Positions 10,821 through 22,900 of a DNA stretch of 64,000 bases are shown piece after piece. Location: the NCBI GenBank assembly GCA_033439295.1, contig JAVTLE010000011.1, positions 1,302,082 through 1,366,081 of the forward strand. The letters are read 5' to 3'. Source of the DNA: Deuterostichococcus epilithicus. Its lineage: Eukaryota > Chlorophyta > Trebouxiophyceae > Prasiolales > Stichococcaceae. A program made the translations under genes and the position numbers. Numbering within the stretch: the stretch's first letter is position 1; each line of letters starts with the position of its first letter. Under the pieces are notes generated by a model, which was not told the DNA's origin, searched no databases, and saw only the letters and a program-made list of their open reading frames with translations.

Positions 10821-13800
10821 ATGCCCCGCCGGTCCAGATCGAGATCGCGCTCCCGTAGCTTATCGCGTGAGCGCAGGAAGTACGGCCGAAGCCGCGACAG
10901 TGGGAAGCATAGGGACGACAGGCAGCACTCGAAGGACCATCGCCGGGACAGAAGCAGAGACGGGGACGACCAGCGAGAAAAAAATGGTGAACCAGGCGGC
11001 GATGATAGGCGCAAACGGTCGCGGCAGAGCGAGAGTCCACGACGCGAGGAGCGCCAGCCCCACCGGTGCGCGGTCGGACCTGCGGCTTGTGCCGGCATCA
11101 CAGCTACAAGATGACATTGCTGCACTTGGGCCAAGTACTTGGCTTAGCTCACAGGGGACCCGGTAGGTTCCACTGCCATCTGTCTAGGGCAAGGCGGTCC
11201 GTGTTTGAGATGCGCCGCTGTCGTAGGCGCTCGCCGCCAGCCGCAGAGTCTGAGCAGGACAAGAAGCGCGCGCGGCTGGAGAAGCTGAAGGCCTGGAAGC
11301 AGCAGCAGGCGGCAGGCGCAGCGCCAGCGGAGTCGCCTGCGCCGCCTGCCGCAGTGGCGGTTGGCCAGCCTGCGAAAGCCCAATGGTGCGGCTGCCAATG
11401 ACACATGTGGCCGATGGTGCACTCAGAGGCGTTAGCCGCGTTCTTGGCAGTGCTGATGTGTACAAGGTAGCATGGCTCAGCTTGCGCTGTGTTTTGGCCA
11501 GGACGCCATGGGACGATCCGGACGCTGCAGCAGCAGTGCCAGCAGCGGCAGCGGCAGCAGCGCCCGCGGCGGCGCCAGCTGCAGCTGCCCCGGCGGCAGC
11601 CGGCTTTGTGGCGGCGCCACAGATGCCGGCCTCCATCGCGCGGCGACGAGCAGCCTTCGAGATGGAGCAGGCTCAGGCCCTCCTCAAAAAGCAGCAGGTC
11701 CGCCTCATGCGTCTCTCAAGCCTTGGCGTGCAGCCTCCAATGCAGCTCGTCGATTGGAATGCCATGAAGATCATGATCTGTCTGACTAGCAGAGGCAATC
11801 ACAGCTGCTTTTACCACGTTGAATTTTTCAAGGTGTTCATCAGCAAACAGAGGTGTTCAGGAGCACACATGCTGGACGCCATCGTCTCACTGGATCACTG
11901 CAAGGTCTCATTGAGGACGCTGAACGGAGGGCGCCAGAGCTTGTACAACATGTGCTCGATTCTCTGCAGGGAGAAGAGGAGGATGACCCGCTGGACGCCT
12001 TCATGGCGGCGGAGGTGCTGCCGGAGGTGACCGCGGCTAAAGAGGCGGAGCGCGCCGCAAAGGAGAAGGAGCTCCTCGAAAAGGCAGCCCAGCGGGCGGT
12101 GCGCAGCCTGCTGTTGCTTCTGTTGCCATCGAGCTGCTGGTAGCACCTGCGCCACTGGGGAATCGGAGTGCAGCTCGGCGCATGAGCGCCCCGCCGCCGC
12201 CGCTGCCGCTGCCGGCATACTTTCGCCACCTCCTGGGCTGGACTCTGCTGCACATGTACACTCGAGGTACCAGCGGGCAGCAGGCATGCGAGACAGTCCG
12301 CAGCAGTCTGCAACAGTCCTGCTGTTGCACAGTTACATGCGCATCACGGTGCAGGTGGCTTGCCCCCCTGCAGGCAGCTCCTCAGTAGTCAGTCAAGGCG
12401 CTGAGCCGCTTGCGGCAAACAGCAAGGCAGAGGTCGTTTCCCACTGCACGGCTCCAGGACTCCTGCCATGAGCTGCCGAGGCTGCACAGGCAATGCCAAG
12501 GCGGCAGAGAGCAAGACGCTCCCACGGGTGTTGTTTGCGGCCCAGCGATGTGCTGGTTGCGAAACGCAGGAGGGCAAGGTGCCGAAGCTGGAGAAGATTC
12601 TGGACAGCGACAGCGAGGAGGAGGCGCCAGATGTGGAGCTGCAGATCCCCGCGCACAAGGTCAAGCTCATCATCGGCGCCGGCGGCGAGAAGATCAAGTG
12701 GATCCAGCGCAAGACCAAGTGCCGCATCCAGGCGAGTGACAGGGTGCATGACATGATGCATGGGCCTGCTATCGCCACAGCAACCCTTGTAGGCTCCCTC
12801 AGGTCAGGCATGGCAACACACTCCGCCATGCGATCCACCGCCATGCAGACCAGCCGTCTATGCCTCGCCAGGCGGTCACCTCGCATCGCAGTTTCGACGG
12901 AGGTTTGGCCAGCGAATCGACTGTCAAGTCAGCCACCCTGTGCTGCTGGGCGCAGGTCAAAAAGGACGAGAAGGAGCTGGAGAAGGCCTTTGGCACGGGG
13001 CCGGTGCTGCAGGGGGTGCCGCGCGGCGTGCAGAAGACCAAGGAGGGCGAGGTCAAGATGGTCACTGTCATGTTGTTTGGAGACGCGGAGCAGTGCCAGA
13101 AGGTGGGGTGTGGGCGTCTGCTCGCCATGCGTGGGCATCTTTAGCAACACGCTGCTGTGCACCCTGTTGGCATCCTGCTCTGCTTATTCTGGGCAACCTT
13201 ACGGCTGCCGGTGCAGACAGCAGCTGCAGAAGCTGCCAGGTGTGGCAATTACACGGTGGCCCAACCCCATGGGTGTGACGGCCGCCCCACGTTTTTAGTG
13301 CCTTCAGGGAGGATGCCTAAGGACTGCTGTCAAGAGCAGGCCCTGCTGCAGAGGAAGGTCATAAGGCGAACATGAAGAGCGTTTACCGAGCAAGCTCGAG
13401 TTTTGTAAACCCTTGCAGGCGCGGGATCTGATGGACGAGGCGATGGAGAATAAAGAGCAGAAGGCGAAGCAGCGGCACAAGGAGTACGAGAAGAAAAAGG
13501 ATGCCAAGGCGCGGGACCGGCAGATGTACCACCTGCGCCACACACTCGACTACGAGGCACTGGGCGTCCCCATCGGCACCGCCAAGGCGCGCCGAGATCC
13601 ATACTCAAGTTGACATATATGGATGCTATGATCGAGGATGCATTCCTAGGAAGGTCTCAGCAGAGTGCATGGATCGCAGGGGTGGCAGCCCACTAGGTCT
13701 ATTGGAGTGCCGGCCTGGCTGGCTGGCTTTGCATAGGGCTGCTGCAGGGCAAGACGCAGCGGCATCAACAGCAGAGAGCCGCCTTTGCTCTGGGCGGACG

Positions 13801-14277
13801 CCGGTGCCATCCGTAGACATGCTGCCACTTGCTGCCACACCTCATTTAGTGCTATCAGCCCCGGGCGCCGCGATCCCCTCAAGCTGGACGGGTACAGAAT
13901 CCCCCTTACGCTGACGTGCCACAATACTCAAAATTGTGCAGGCGGAAATCAAGAAGGCGTACAGGCAGATGGCAAAGGTGTGGCACCCGGACAAGCACCC
14001 CGACAACCAAGAGGAGGCCAAGGCCAAGTTCCAGGAGGTGCGGCTGCAGACGTATGGCGCCCCGAATATGTTGCCGAGTCAGATTTGGGCAGAGCTGCTG
14101 CGGCTGTGCTTTGTCCTGTCCAAACCTGGGCTCGGCACCACACTCCAACCATGTGCATGGTCATGCTGTAGATCATTGACTGCATGGTTGTGGCGCCTGC
14201 TGCAGATCCAGCGGGCGTACCAGTCCCTCATGTCGACGGACGAGGACGCGCGCATCGAGGCGCTGGGGCACAAGTGA
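10821..14277 (+). CDS. RS-rich, KH-domain and J-domain protein (splicing-associated)
   Basis: Nine exons: 10821-11065, 11227-11385, 11502-11697, 11970-12098, 12570-12731, 12956-13102, 13419-13586, 13942-14037, 14206-14277; 457 residues. Residues 1-82 are Arg/Ser-rich ([18 protein letters not shown]). A Lys-rich and Ala-rich linker follows, then [19 protein letters not shown], a motif also seen in Prp5/DDX46-type spliceosome proteins. Residues about 255-345 form a KH domain ([17 protein letters not shown]). After a charged helix ([20 protein letters not shown]) a C-terminal J domain ends the protein, with the HPD motif ([11 protein letters not shown]). Plants have proteins with the same KH-plus-J order. 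A spliceosome or RNP remodelling role via Hsp70 is inferred. The introns after 12731 and 13586 are GC-AG. Confidence 0.85.
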
Positions 14278-14643
14278 CGTTGGGCTTAATGTTCAAAAGC
14301 GGGCCACAGCGGTCCGTACCAAAGCAGTGTGGAGAAGGAAGCAGCATGGCGCGGCGAAGGTGTAGAGGAACGATGGCGTTGGACTGTGCCGTCTGACAAC
14401 CGCCTTCCAAGCCTAATGTCGTGCTTGCATTCCATATACAGATGAGTGCATCTGAGCATGCCAGGTTGGTATAATGAATCTACCAGAATAACATACCTAC
14501 TTCATTCAAAGCACCATCACCATCATGCGCCCTTGCCTACTCACCATGGTGTGCTACCGCAACCAAGATCGTCCGAGCAAGTAGGTCAGGAGGCAATCCT
14601 GCTGTGCCCCGCTACCACTATGCAAGATACGGCAACACGCCAG
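14278..14643. other. Convergent 3' flank
   Basis: Between the stop of the KH/J gene and the proposed stop of a minus-strand gene. No exon is recognised and no signal stands out. Confidence 0.35.
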
Positions 14644-15500
14644 TCAGGAGGCGGCACTGCGCGAGGTGCTGCGTGTGCTACGCGCTGGCGGCGCCGCCGG
14701 CGCTGCCTTGCGCTTCTTCCGGCTGCCAGCGCCTGCAAGCAGCAATCGCAAGCGTTGCTGATGTAAAGCATGTTATGCTGGCCTTCGTTATGTGTTCTGC
14801 CTGTTCGTATGCCACATCTGAAGGAGCAGGTGCTGTGGCGGGCACCTGCTGTGTCATCGGGACGCAGCCATTGAGGGACCCGCCCCGACTCTGCCAGGCA
14901 GGCCACGACCTGCAACGACGGCAAGCTGGCGATGAACCGAGGCCTTTCGCACAGCAGGCGACGTCTCTCGAGGGCTCCGTTGCCCAAGGCGGCTGGGGCA
15001 CCAGAGCTGCAGCGCCATCAGCAAGACCGCAGGGAAGGATTTTAGCTTGGACCAGGCAAGTCAACAGGTGGCGCGCCTTGGCGATGTCGAGCTGCTCGCC
15101 GCGCACGCCGATGTAGACGGGCGGCGGAGGCGCCCAGCGATCCTGGGCATCGGCTGCGATGGCCGCATCGGTGTCTGCCTCCACCGTGCTGAGGGTGATG
15201 GCTAAATCGTCAGGCGCGCCGGCGGGCCGCCCCGCCTGGAGCGCGCTGATTACGCCGTCCGCGTTGATGCCGCTGGGCTTGAACTTAGTGACCGCCCTCC
15301 TCCGGCCTGACGCCCGGCTGAGTCAGTGCCAGGCGGCAGGCATAGGCGCCGCCGTGCAGCCGCAGCTCCGCCGCCGGCTTGCGCGTACGCGCCGCCATGC
15401 GGCTGGCTGTCTGGCTGTGCGCCTCCTTGATGGCGGTGAGGGCAGCGGCAATGGCCGCATCGCCTGCGCACACAGCAGCGCTGCACAAGGCTTTGACTCA
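14644..15500 (-). CDS. Unidentified basic-tailed protein (partial model)
   Basis: I do not recognise this gene. The last exon, 14732-14644, is the firmest part: after a CAG acceptor it encodes a short basic tail (AGSRKKRKAAPAAPPA, then an Arg/Ser/Thr-rich end) with a nuclear-localisation look. Upstream on minus, 15060-15290 is open and reads KPSGINADGVISALQ, DDLAITLSTVEADTD and PPPPVYIGVRGEQLDIAK; 15300-15490 reads AAIAAALTAIKEAHSQTASR. These stretches have coding-like composition, but I could not fix all the junctions. The 5' end is unknown and may reach 16.17 kb, where KLNSTRVVIGSRTKDLKAGE is encoded on minus. That extension conflicts with the plus-strand fasciclin-like exon. Confidence 0.4.
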
Positions 15501-15625
15501 GGCAACCGCTAGGTGCACGTGCTAACATCCAGCCGTCACAGCAGCCGTCACAGCACCACAACAGTGACATCTGCCAACGCTTGTACCCGGGATGCGGAAG
15601 GTCTGCACGGGCAGAGCCACGGGGG

Positions 15626-15632
15626 NNTGNNN
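15626..15632. other. Ambiguous bases in the assembly
   Basis: Positions 15626-15627 and 15630-15632 are n within a G-rich run. Exon calls around this point are less certain. Confidence 0.95.
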
Positions 15633-15691
15633 GGTTTCGCACCGGCGCACAGCATGCCCTGCTCCCAGCTCGTGCCTCCCTTGTAGTCCAG

Positions 15692-16491
15692 GCATGCTGG
15701 TGGCGTCGGCGGGTTCTAAGGCCGCGGTCGTTGTCCCAGACATTCCCGCCTGCTCATCTGTGGTCCACATCGTCGACTCGCTGCTGCTGCCGCAGGTGCG
15801 CGCGCGAATGCGCCTGCCTGTCCATGTACGTACCTTCGAAGCGCTTGCCTGCATCATGTGCCCGAAACCAGACAGGGAAACAGGGCGAGCGGTGTTCGAC
15901 ACCACTGTGCATGTGCGCCTAAGCATCCACGCAATTGTTGTGGGGATGGCACCTGCCGTGAGGCCATGAGCATGGTCTGGTCTGCAAAATTGCAGTGGGC
16001 AGCGCCGCAGGCTCCGCAGGGAAACAGCTTCCAGCCGACGTATCAGAGCGTCCTCGCCAGCCTTGAGGTCCTTGGTGCGGCTGCCGATGACGACCCTGGT
16101 GCTGTTCAGCTTCTGATCGGGCGTCGTTCAAGCCTGAGATCTCATAGGACCTGAGGTCTCATAGGACCTCTCTTGGCTGGTGTGCTGATGCTCGTATGAC
16201 ATCCGGGTGCTTCATGCTGTGGCCTGGATTGCGCCTCTGCGTCTTGTTGCAGGTACGGCGTCGACAGTGACCGCGGCGCTCAACCAGGGACTGCCAGGCA
16301 CCGCCTCAGCGGCGGCGGCTGCCGGCATGGCCGCTGCAGCAGCCTCGCCAACGTCACTCGGAAAGGCAGCAGGGACGCCGAGGAAGGGGCGCAGACGATG
16401 TGCCGCCAACTGCAGCGCCAGTGGTGGCAGCATCCTCCCAGGCACGGCTGTTGACTACACAGGCGAGAGCAGGGATGGGGACGGATTCTGA
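15692..16491 (+). CDS. Fasciclin (FAS1) domain C-terminal fragment
   Basis: An exon at 15692-15795 begins after a CAG acceptor and encodes SAGSKAAVVVPDIPACSS followed directly by VVHIVDSLLLPQ. This is the hallmark end of a FAS1 domain (box H2), and a GTGCG donor follows at once. A second exon, 16253-16491, may follow: an Ala-rich, low-complexity tail (TASTVTAALNQGLPGTAS) with a stop. The phase between the two is not clean. The N-terminal two thirds of the FAS1 fold were not found upstream on plus, so this is a fragment, a broken copy, or a gene hurt by the ambiguous bases at 15626-15632. FAS1 proteins are usually secreted adhesion or wall proteins. Confidence 0.45.
16132..16172 (+). repeat. 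Short tandem repeat, about 19-bp unit
   Basis: The unit gag(a/g)tctcataggacct occurs twice in tandem in non-coding sequence. Confidence 0.8.
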
Positions 16492-16933
16492 TGGCAGCGA
16501 GCATGAGAGTGCAGCATCGCAATCTGGTGCTTTTGCAGAAGGGTATGACTTGGCAGTGGCAGTAGCAGAACGTGCATCCTACTGAGGAACCGATTTAATG
16601 GCGAATTGGATGTTACACGAGGGAAGCAGCTGGGCAGTCTCGGCTGACGAGTGATAGAGTGTCGACAGGAAAGCTACAGCGTCAGGAAGGATGTGACTTC
16701 AGTGACAACGTAGCTGACACATCGTTTTCGAAACTGGCAAGGCAGGCAACAGCCATCCTGCAGCCGCCCCAAAACAGAAACTGTTGCAGCACACACAACC
16801 AGGACGGAAAAGCCATGCCATGCCGCCAACCAAACTGGTTCAAGGGTAGCAGACGGCGGCCCGAGGCTGCACTGCAGATTGTGTGCCACCAGCAGCATTG
16901 ATGTGATACAGCGAGTGCACCGCAAGCTCTGTT
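16492..16933. other. 3' flank of SPT5
   Basis: No exon is recognised between the end of the fasciclin-like fragment and the SPT5 stop codon. It should contain the SPT5 3' untranslated region. Confidence 0.35.
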
Positions 16934-19900
16934 TCACTGCTGCTCTTCGTGTTCACCCGGCACGACGATCCGGCCTAACCACTCGGCCTTGACGAACTGC
17001 AGGCACAGCCAAACCGCTGGTTTCACACGCGCAGGAAGCATCACAGCAGCACAGTGGAAGAAAGGTGGCAACGGTGGCACGCCGAGGGCAGGGGCCTTGG
17101 GAGGGCTGCCACACGTGTCGAGACTGCGAAGTCATGGAAGGTCTACCATCAGGTTCAAGGGGCAATGTGGTTTGCCAGCGACTGCTGACAAGCAATGCAA
17201 TCCAACACCAATGAAGAGGCGCACCTTGATCTCGAGGTCATCGTCGGAACCCTTGCGTTTGATGATGATCTCGTCGTCTTCCTCCTGCGCCGCGGATACA
17301 GGAGAAACGGAATCAGACAAAATGTTGCCACACGACATGCAAGGACGGAGCACCGGGCTTCGGTTTCCGCACACAGGCGGTTCCCCAGCCACGTAGCCAG
17401 AGCCTCAGCCCTGTCAGAAGGGCTTCAGCAAAGGCGCCGTCAGTCCGGGCCGCTCGGAACAGCACGCGTCAGCCACTCTCCCAGAGGCTGCAGCCCTTGT
17501 CCGGGAAGCTGTGGCCCGTTTTGGAAGTTTGGTTAGAAGTTAGGTCGGCGCGCACCTGAGCAAACGTGGCAGTGAAGCCGGTGTGGGGGCCCTCCGTCAC
17601 GATCCGCACGGTGTCGCCCTTGTGTACGGGCGCCGCCCTGAGCTCCGCCAGCGGCGCCTGTGCCGTCTGCTCCGGGGCATGCACCCGCAGCCGCCCCTTC
17701 GCTGTGGTATCACCTGCATGACGCAGAGCCAGCCTCCCTCGTTTTTGGTTCGCCGTGCTGCTGGATCCCGTTTCCAGAATGAGCCGGGTAATTTGGAGCT
17801 GCCGGCGCAGGCGTCCATGCCTTCCTTCTGTCGCACACTGCAACATTCTGCTCCGGGGTCTGCAGCCGCTGCAAAGCTGCAAACAAGCATGCAGGACGAT
17901 TGCAGAGTGGAAGGCAGCGCGTACCCAGGGCGACGGTGGCGGCGCCGTCGTGCCTCACATCCCGCACCACGCCCGCGCGCCCGTCCGGCAGCAGCACGTG
18001 CACATCCTGCCACAGGAGCGCTGCCGCTGCAGACGGCCATGAGAATGGTGTGAGCATCACTGAGCATCACTGGTGGCTTGAACCCGGTGCACACTTAGCG
18101 CTTGAACCCCTGTTGGTCGATGGGTCTTGCTTCGACAGCAGAGGTGACCAGGGCGGCGGAATGGTGTCTGAGGGTGGCGCGGCCTGCAAGTTCATGGCGG
18201 CAGCGCATGTTTTGCAGACAACCCCTGTGAAGATGTTCCGACTTTTTTGCACCTGAAGGTGCGCTGGGTGCTGCCGCGGGGGCACTGTCTGTTGCGGGCG
18301 CCCAGCCGTACTCGCCGCCTGCGCGGGAGGCACAGGAGTGACCAACCAAGTTCCCTACACGAGTCTCGAGCTGAGGATGCTAAAGCAAGGCCTGGGCGCA
18401 CTGCCGAGGGGCGGTTCAACCCTGCACAAAAGCGCCCTCGTGTGGTCACGGCTTCCGTCTCTTCACGATGCGCAGCGTGGCAGCGGGGTGCATTTAGGGT
18501 CCTTTGGCACAGGTGCCGGAAGGCCCACTGGAGCTGCAGCATGGTGCTGCAAGGCGTCAGGCGCACCGGGCGTGGAGGCCATGGGCGTGAACGCGGCGGC
18601 CGGGGTGCCGGCCTGCTGCGTGGGGCTGTATGGCGCGCTGGCCGGCCCTGTGCTGGGCCCCGCGCCGGCCCCCGTCGGGCTGTACTGGGCTGCGCGCACC
18701 GGAAGAGGGGCAGTGCGTCAGGGGCAGTTATTTGGTCATGCGCTGGTGGTTGCGGAGAGGCTGAGAGCAAGGCCAGAAGAAGCCAAGAGGCAGCTGCAAG
18801 AGCCGAAGGTGTACCGTGAAAAATTCCACGACAAGACTTTGATAATTCCACGACAAGAAACGGGCCAGCGGTGGAAACGCGAGATCAGTGAGAGAGGGTG
18901 GGATAGGGCGGTCTGCTGACCCTGCAGCGTGGTGCCGGGGGTGTATGACGCGCCGGGGGTGCCGCCGGGCGTGCCGCCTGGCGTGTACTGCTGCGGCGTG
19001 CCGCCAAAGGTGGACGGCGTCTGCCCATACTCGTTGGGCGTGCTGTTGAAACTGCCGCCTGCGCATGGCGAGGAAGGACCTGCTGACCCATTGACCGTGA
19101 TCCTGTCACTGGGACTCTGCCCCGGAAGAGTCCAGGTGCTTGGTTGGATGTCAGCAGCAGGGGCTGCCACATCCCCAGGGGCTGGCTGTTTTGGTGATGG
19201 GCATGACTGCGGATGATGTAGAGATGCGGATGACGTAGAGATGAAAGCATGGCGCACCCGGCGTGGCGTAGTCGGGGTTCCATGTGCCAGGCGTTGCCGG
19301 CGCGTCGGCCGCCCGCATCGGCGTCTGCGACGGGTTCCAGGCGCTGCCGTGCCCCGGCGTCCTGCATGACGCAGGAAGCAGGAAGTGAATGGCCGCACCG
19401 TGCTCCAGGCGCTGCCGTGCCTGGCGTCCCGAGATTGTGCGCGGGACACCGCGTGGGTCGTGAGCGCAGGTGAGCGACCAAGCAACAATGGATGTCGTAG
19501 GACAGCTTCGTCGTCGGCATGTTCATGCCACATGAATGCCAGCTGCAGACGAGGCATAAACCAAGTGGCTGCACACGCATGAAGCAATACAGGTTCTGTT
19601 GGGAATTCATGTTTAGCATCTGCAGTTCCAGGCGGGCTCGCGACATGGTTGGAGGGAGAATCATAGCGCACTCGCGGCCGGGGGTCATGGGCGCGCGGCT
19701 GGGCGTCATGCTGCCTGGGTGCATCGGCGTCTGGCTGCCCCACGCATGCATCGGCGTCTGCGCCCCCGAGTGCATTGGCGTCCGGCCGCCTGCCACGGAA
19801 CCAGCACCAATGTCACACACGCACACAGCGGTCGATGCAATAGCATAATGCAATTTGGCGACTCCGCAAACTGCAATGTGGCAGCTTGATGGCATGTGCC

Positions 19901-22900
19901 CGCTGCACATGAGCCGTGAACCGGTCGACAGAGGCTGCACCGACGATCGCACGGGACGCACCCGGGTGCATGGGCGTGGTGGGCGCGTCCCACGGGGAGA
20001 CTGGGGTGCGGTTGCCGGCCACAGTGCCGTCGCCCTCCAGTTTGAGGTCTGACCGCTTCACAGTGACCGTCTTGTACTGCGCCTCCAGCTCTATGCGGCA
20101 GTGCGTCTCCGTCGCCGACACCACCCGTCCCTTGTACCCCCTGCAGCCAGGAGGGGGATCGTGTTGCAGCTGACCAGCTCGACGGGGCAGTGCGTCGCCG
20201 CCGCCACCCGCCCCTTGCAAACCGCTGGAGGGCTGACAGCGTCGCGTTCCGTGGGGACTGGCGCCGCATGGAGGGCTGATGATGCAGTGCCTGTGCGGCT
20301 GCATTCCCGAGACTTTGTTCTAGGCCGGTTCCCGTTTGAGATATGTCACGTAGGCAGGTGCAGATCAGGGTCGATGGTTTTTAAAGGCAATTGTTCTGAT
20401 GGTCATGTCTGAGCTAGTCTTCTGAAAGTCTGATGAGAACTGTTGTATTTCGGACCTGTGCGGGCCGCGCGCGATGTTGAGTGAGCGGCCGATGAGGCCG
20501 TCGTCCCGCCGCGCCCCATTTGCGCGCCCGCTGAAGCCGCCGCCGCCTGCTGTGCCCGTGAGCCCCTGTGCAACGGGCCAAGAGGTTGGCATGGCCATCG
20601 ACAAAAGAATGATGGTCGTGCAGGCAGTTGGCATGCCCGCTGCGAGTGAGGCTCCAAGTGTGAGGATACTCGCTCCGCTTCCGGCTCCAGTCGAGGCAGC
20701 AGATCCAGCCAAAATGCTCGGAAGCAAAGCACATAGCTGCCAACGAAGCTGATGCTTTCCTTGTTTCGGAGCCGTGGCAGGGCAGTTGGTGCAGGCAGGG
20801 AGGCAGGCACACCTGCGTCTGGCCGGCGGCGCCAAGGCGCGGGCTGCTGAACACGCTGCCGGGCGTGCGGCCCGGGCCGGGCGAGCGCAGGCCCGCCAGG
20901 ATGTCGGCCACGCGGCCGGGCGTGCCGGTCGGGTTGGAGTAGTTTGTGGGCTTGGCGCCACGCACCCGCGTGTCGCGCGCGTTCACGCAGAAGAAGCCGC
21001 CGTGCGTCTTCACCTCCCTGTGGACACACGGCCCGGCGGCCTCGGTGACGTGTGCGTGGCGCGTCAAGGACATGCCCCGCTCTCTGCTGGCGGAGCGCAA
21101 AGATGCAAAGAAATATGTGTGCCATGGAAAGTATGCCGAAAGTATGCCCAAAAGGTATATGATTGGACGTCGCGGCGCGGCAGGTCACTGGGGCAAACAA
21201 AATGCTCCCCGCCACCAGCTGTGCTCCACCACCGCAGCATCAAGGCTCGCTCGAAAGCACTGGGCCTGGCGGCTGGAGCACATGAGCAGGGCTGGCCGCA
21301 AGTGGGTGCGTCTGCGGAGCCAGATGCGAAAGGGCCTCCAGTATGCCTCCGACGCCAAGCAGGATAAAGGAGAGATGATGGGGGCAACTGGCACACAGGT
21401 GATTCCGTAAGAGGAGGGGGCGGGCGCATGGCGAACTGGGAGTGCAGGAACAGGAGTCCTGGAAATGGGGATTCAAAAACTGGAGCAATTGAGCGTACAC
21501 ACCTGGAGTGCAGGAACAGGGAGCCCTGGAAGATGTACTTGACGGTGCCGGACTTGTCGGACATGGCGCCTCGCTTCACGTCCACCATGTCACCAACCGC
21601 CACCTGGAATCGCCGCAAGATGCTGGAGAGCGTCACACAGTGTTTGGAACCTTTCAGGCAGCTGGCAGCTGGAGTATCTAGCAGGCGGACTGACCGGAAG
21701 GGCAGGCCCCTGGCACTGGCAAGGTGCACCATGCAGATGCACGTGGGCAGGCTCACGCCAAGCCTCACGCCTCAACATCAACCCTGAACACTAAACACAC
21801 CGGGTTGAGGCCCTGGTCGTTGGAGACGGCGTTGCGCATGAGCAGCTTGCGCTTGATGTCTGGCAGGCGCGCGGTGCGCAGCTCGGGCCGGTCGGGCGTG
21901 CCCCGGTTGGTCAGCACCCGGCAGGAGTCGGGGCCGCACTCCACGACCACACCGACCAGACCCGCCTCCCCCAGCGCCACCAGGTCGTGCTGCTCGTAGG
22001 GGCCCAGCCTGCATCGAGGCCACGACTGCTTCGACCGACTGGTTCGCCCGGCGTGACGGGCTCCCTGTCCCCCGGCGCCAGATCTGGCAGCTCATGCATG
22101 CCCAGCCTGCGCCGAAACATGTGCTTGCTGCGGGGTGCTGTCGACGGGAACCGCACACAGGAACCTCCTGGACAGCACGAGCAACCTCGGCCGCGGTGAG
22201 GGGCGGCCGTGCAGGGGACAGCGCAGTTCCGACTGGCAGGGCCATCTACATCCGCCCAGTCGACCCCGTAGACAGGCGCTGGGGGCGGGTGCGAGTTAGA
22301 TCTTAGGTGTGTACAGCAAGAAATTGTTTTTTGTCAATATCTGGCACCTGTCAATGCCGGCGACGATGTCGGCGGACTCGGTGAGGTCGCGCGAGAAGAG
22401 CTTGACCTCCTGCCGGCTGGAGTCCAGGAACAGCGTCGCGACGCCCGCCTCCAGTTGCAGCAGCATACCCGTCTCGCCCGCCATCTGGCCCGCCACCACC
22501 TTCACGTGGTCGCCCGCCTGCAGGTCCAAGGGTTTAGGGTTTAGGATTTCCAAGGAGCGACTGATCAGCTCCTCGCGATCCGAGGGGAGCACAAGGTGAG
22601 AGTGAAACAGCACATGCGATCAGGAAGGTTCGACAAAGTGCTTGCAGGGTCTGCAGGCGAGCCTGGTGGATCGGGCCGTGGCGGTGCAGCAGCACGCCCC
22701 CGCAGCCGATGGGCAGCGCCCAGAGCGCCCGGCGCAGCAGCTGCCCGAAGGGGGGTCAGGGGTTCCAGCGTCCGCAGCCCCCGGGCGGGGGNGGNGGGGG
22801 CANGACTGACTCGAGCCGAGCGGGCACGCACGCGGAAGAACTTGACGAGGTCGCGCGGCTCGATCTCGATGGCCTCCTTGACGCCGTCCAGGTCCAGCGC

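Noticed and set aside
18885-19961. Minus-strand open frame of 358 codons as a separate gene.
   Set aside because: It covers introns and out-of-frame stretches of the SPT5 C-terminal repeat exons, which are supported in phase.
22528-22545. Interstitial telomere-like repeat (TTTAGGG twice).
   Set aside because: On the transcribed minus strand it reads CCCTAAACCCTAAACCC and sits 11-28 bases before the exon 13 acceptor of SPT5, where a branch point and pyrimidine tract belong. Two units are too few for a telomere scar.
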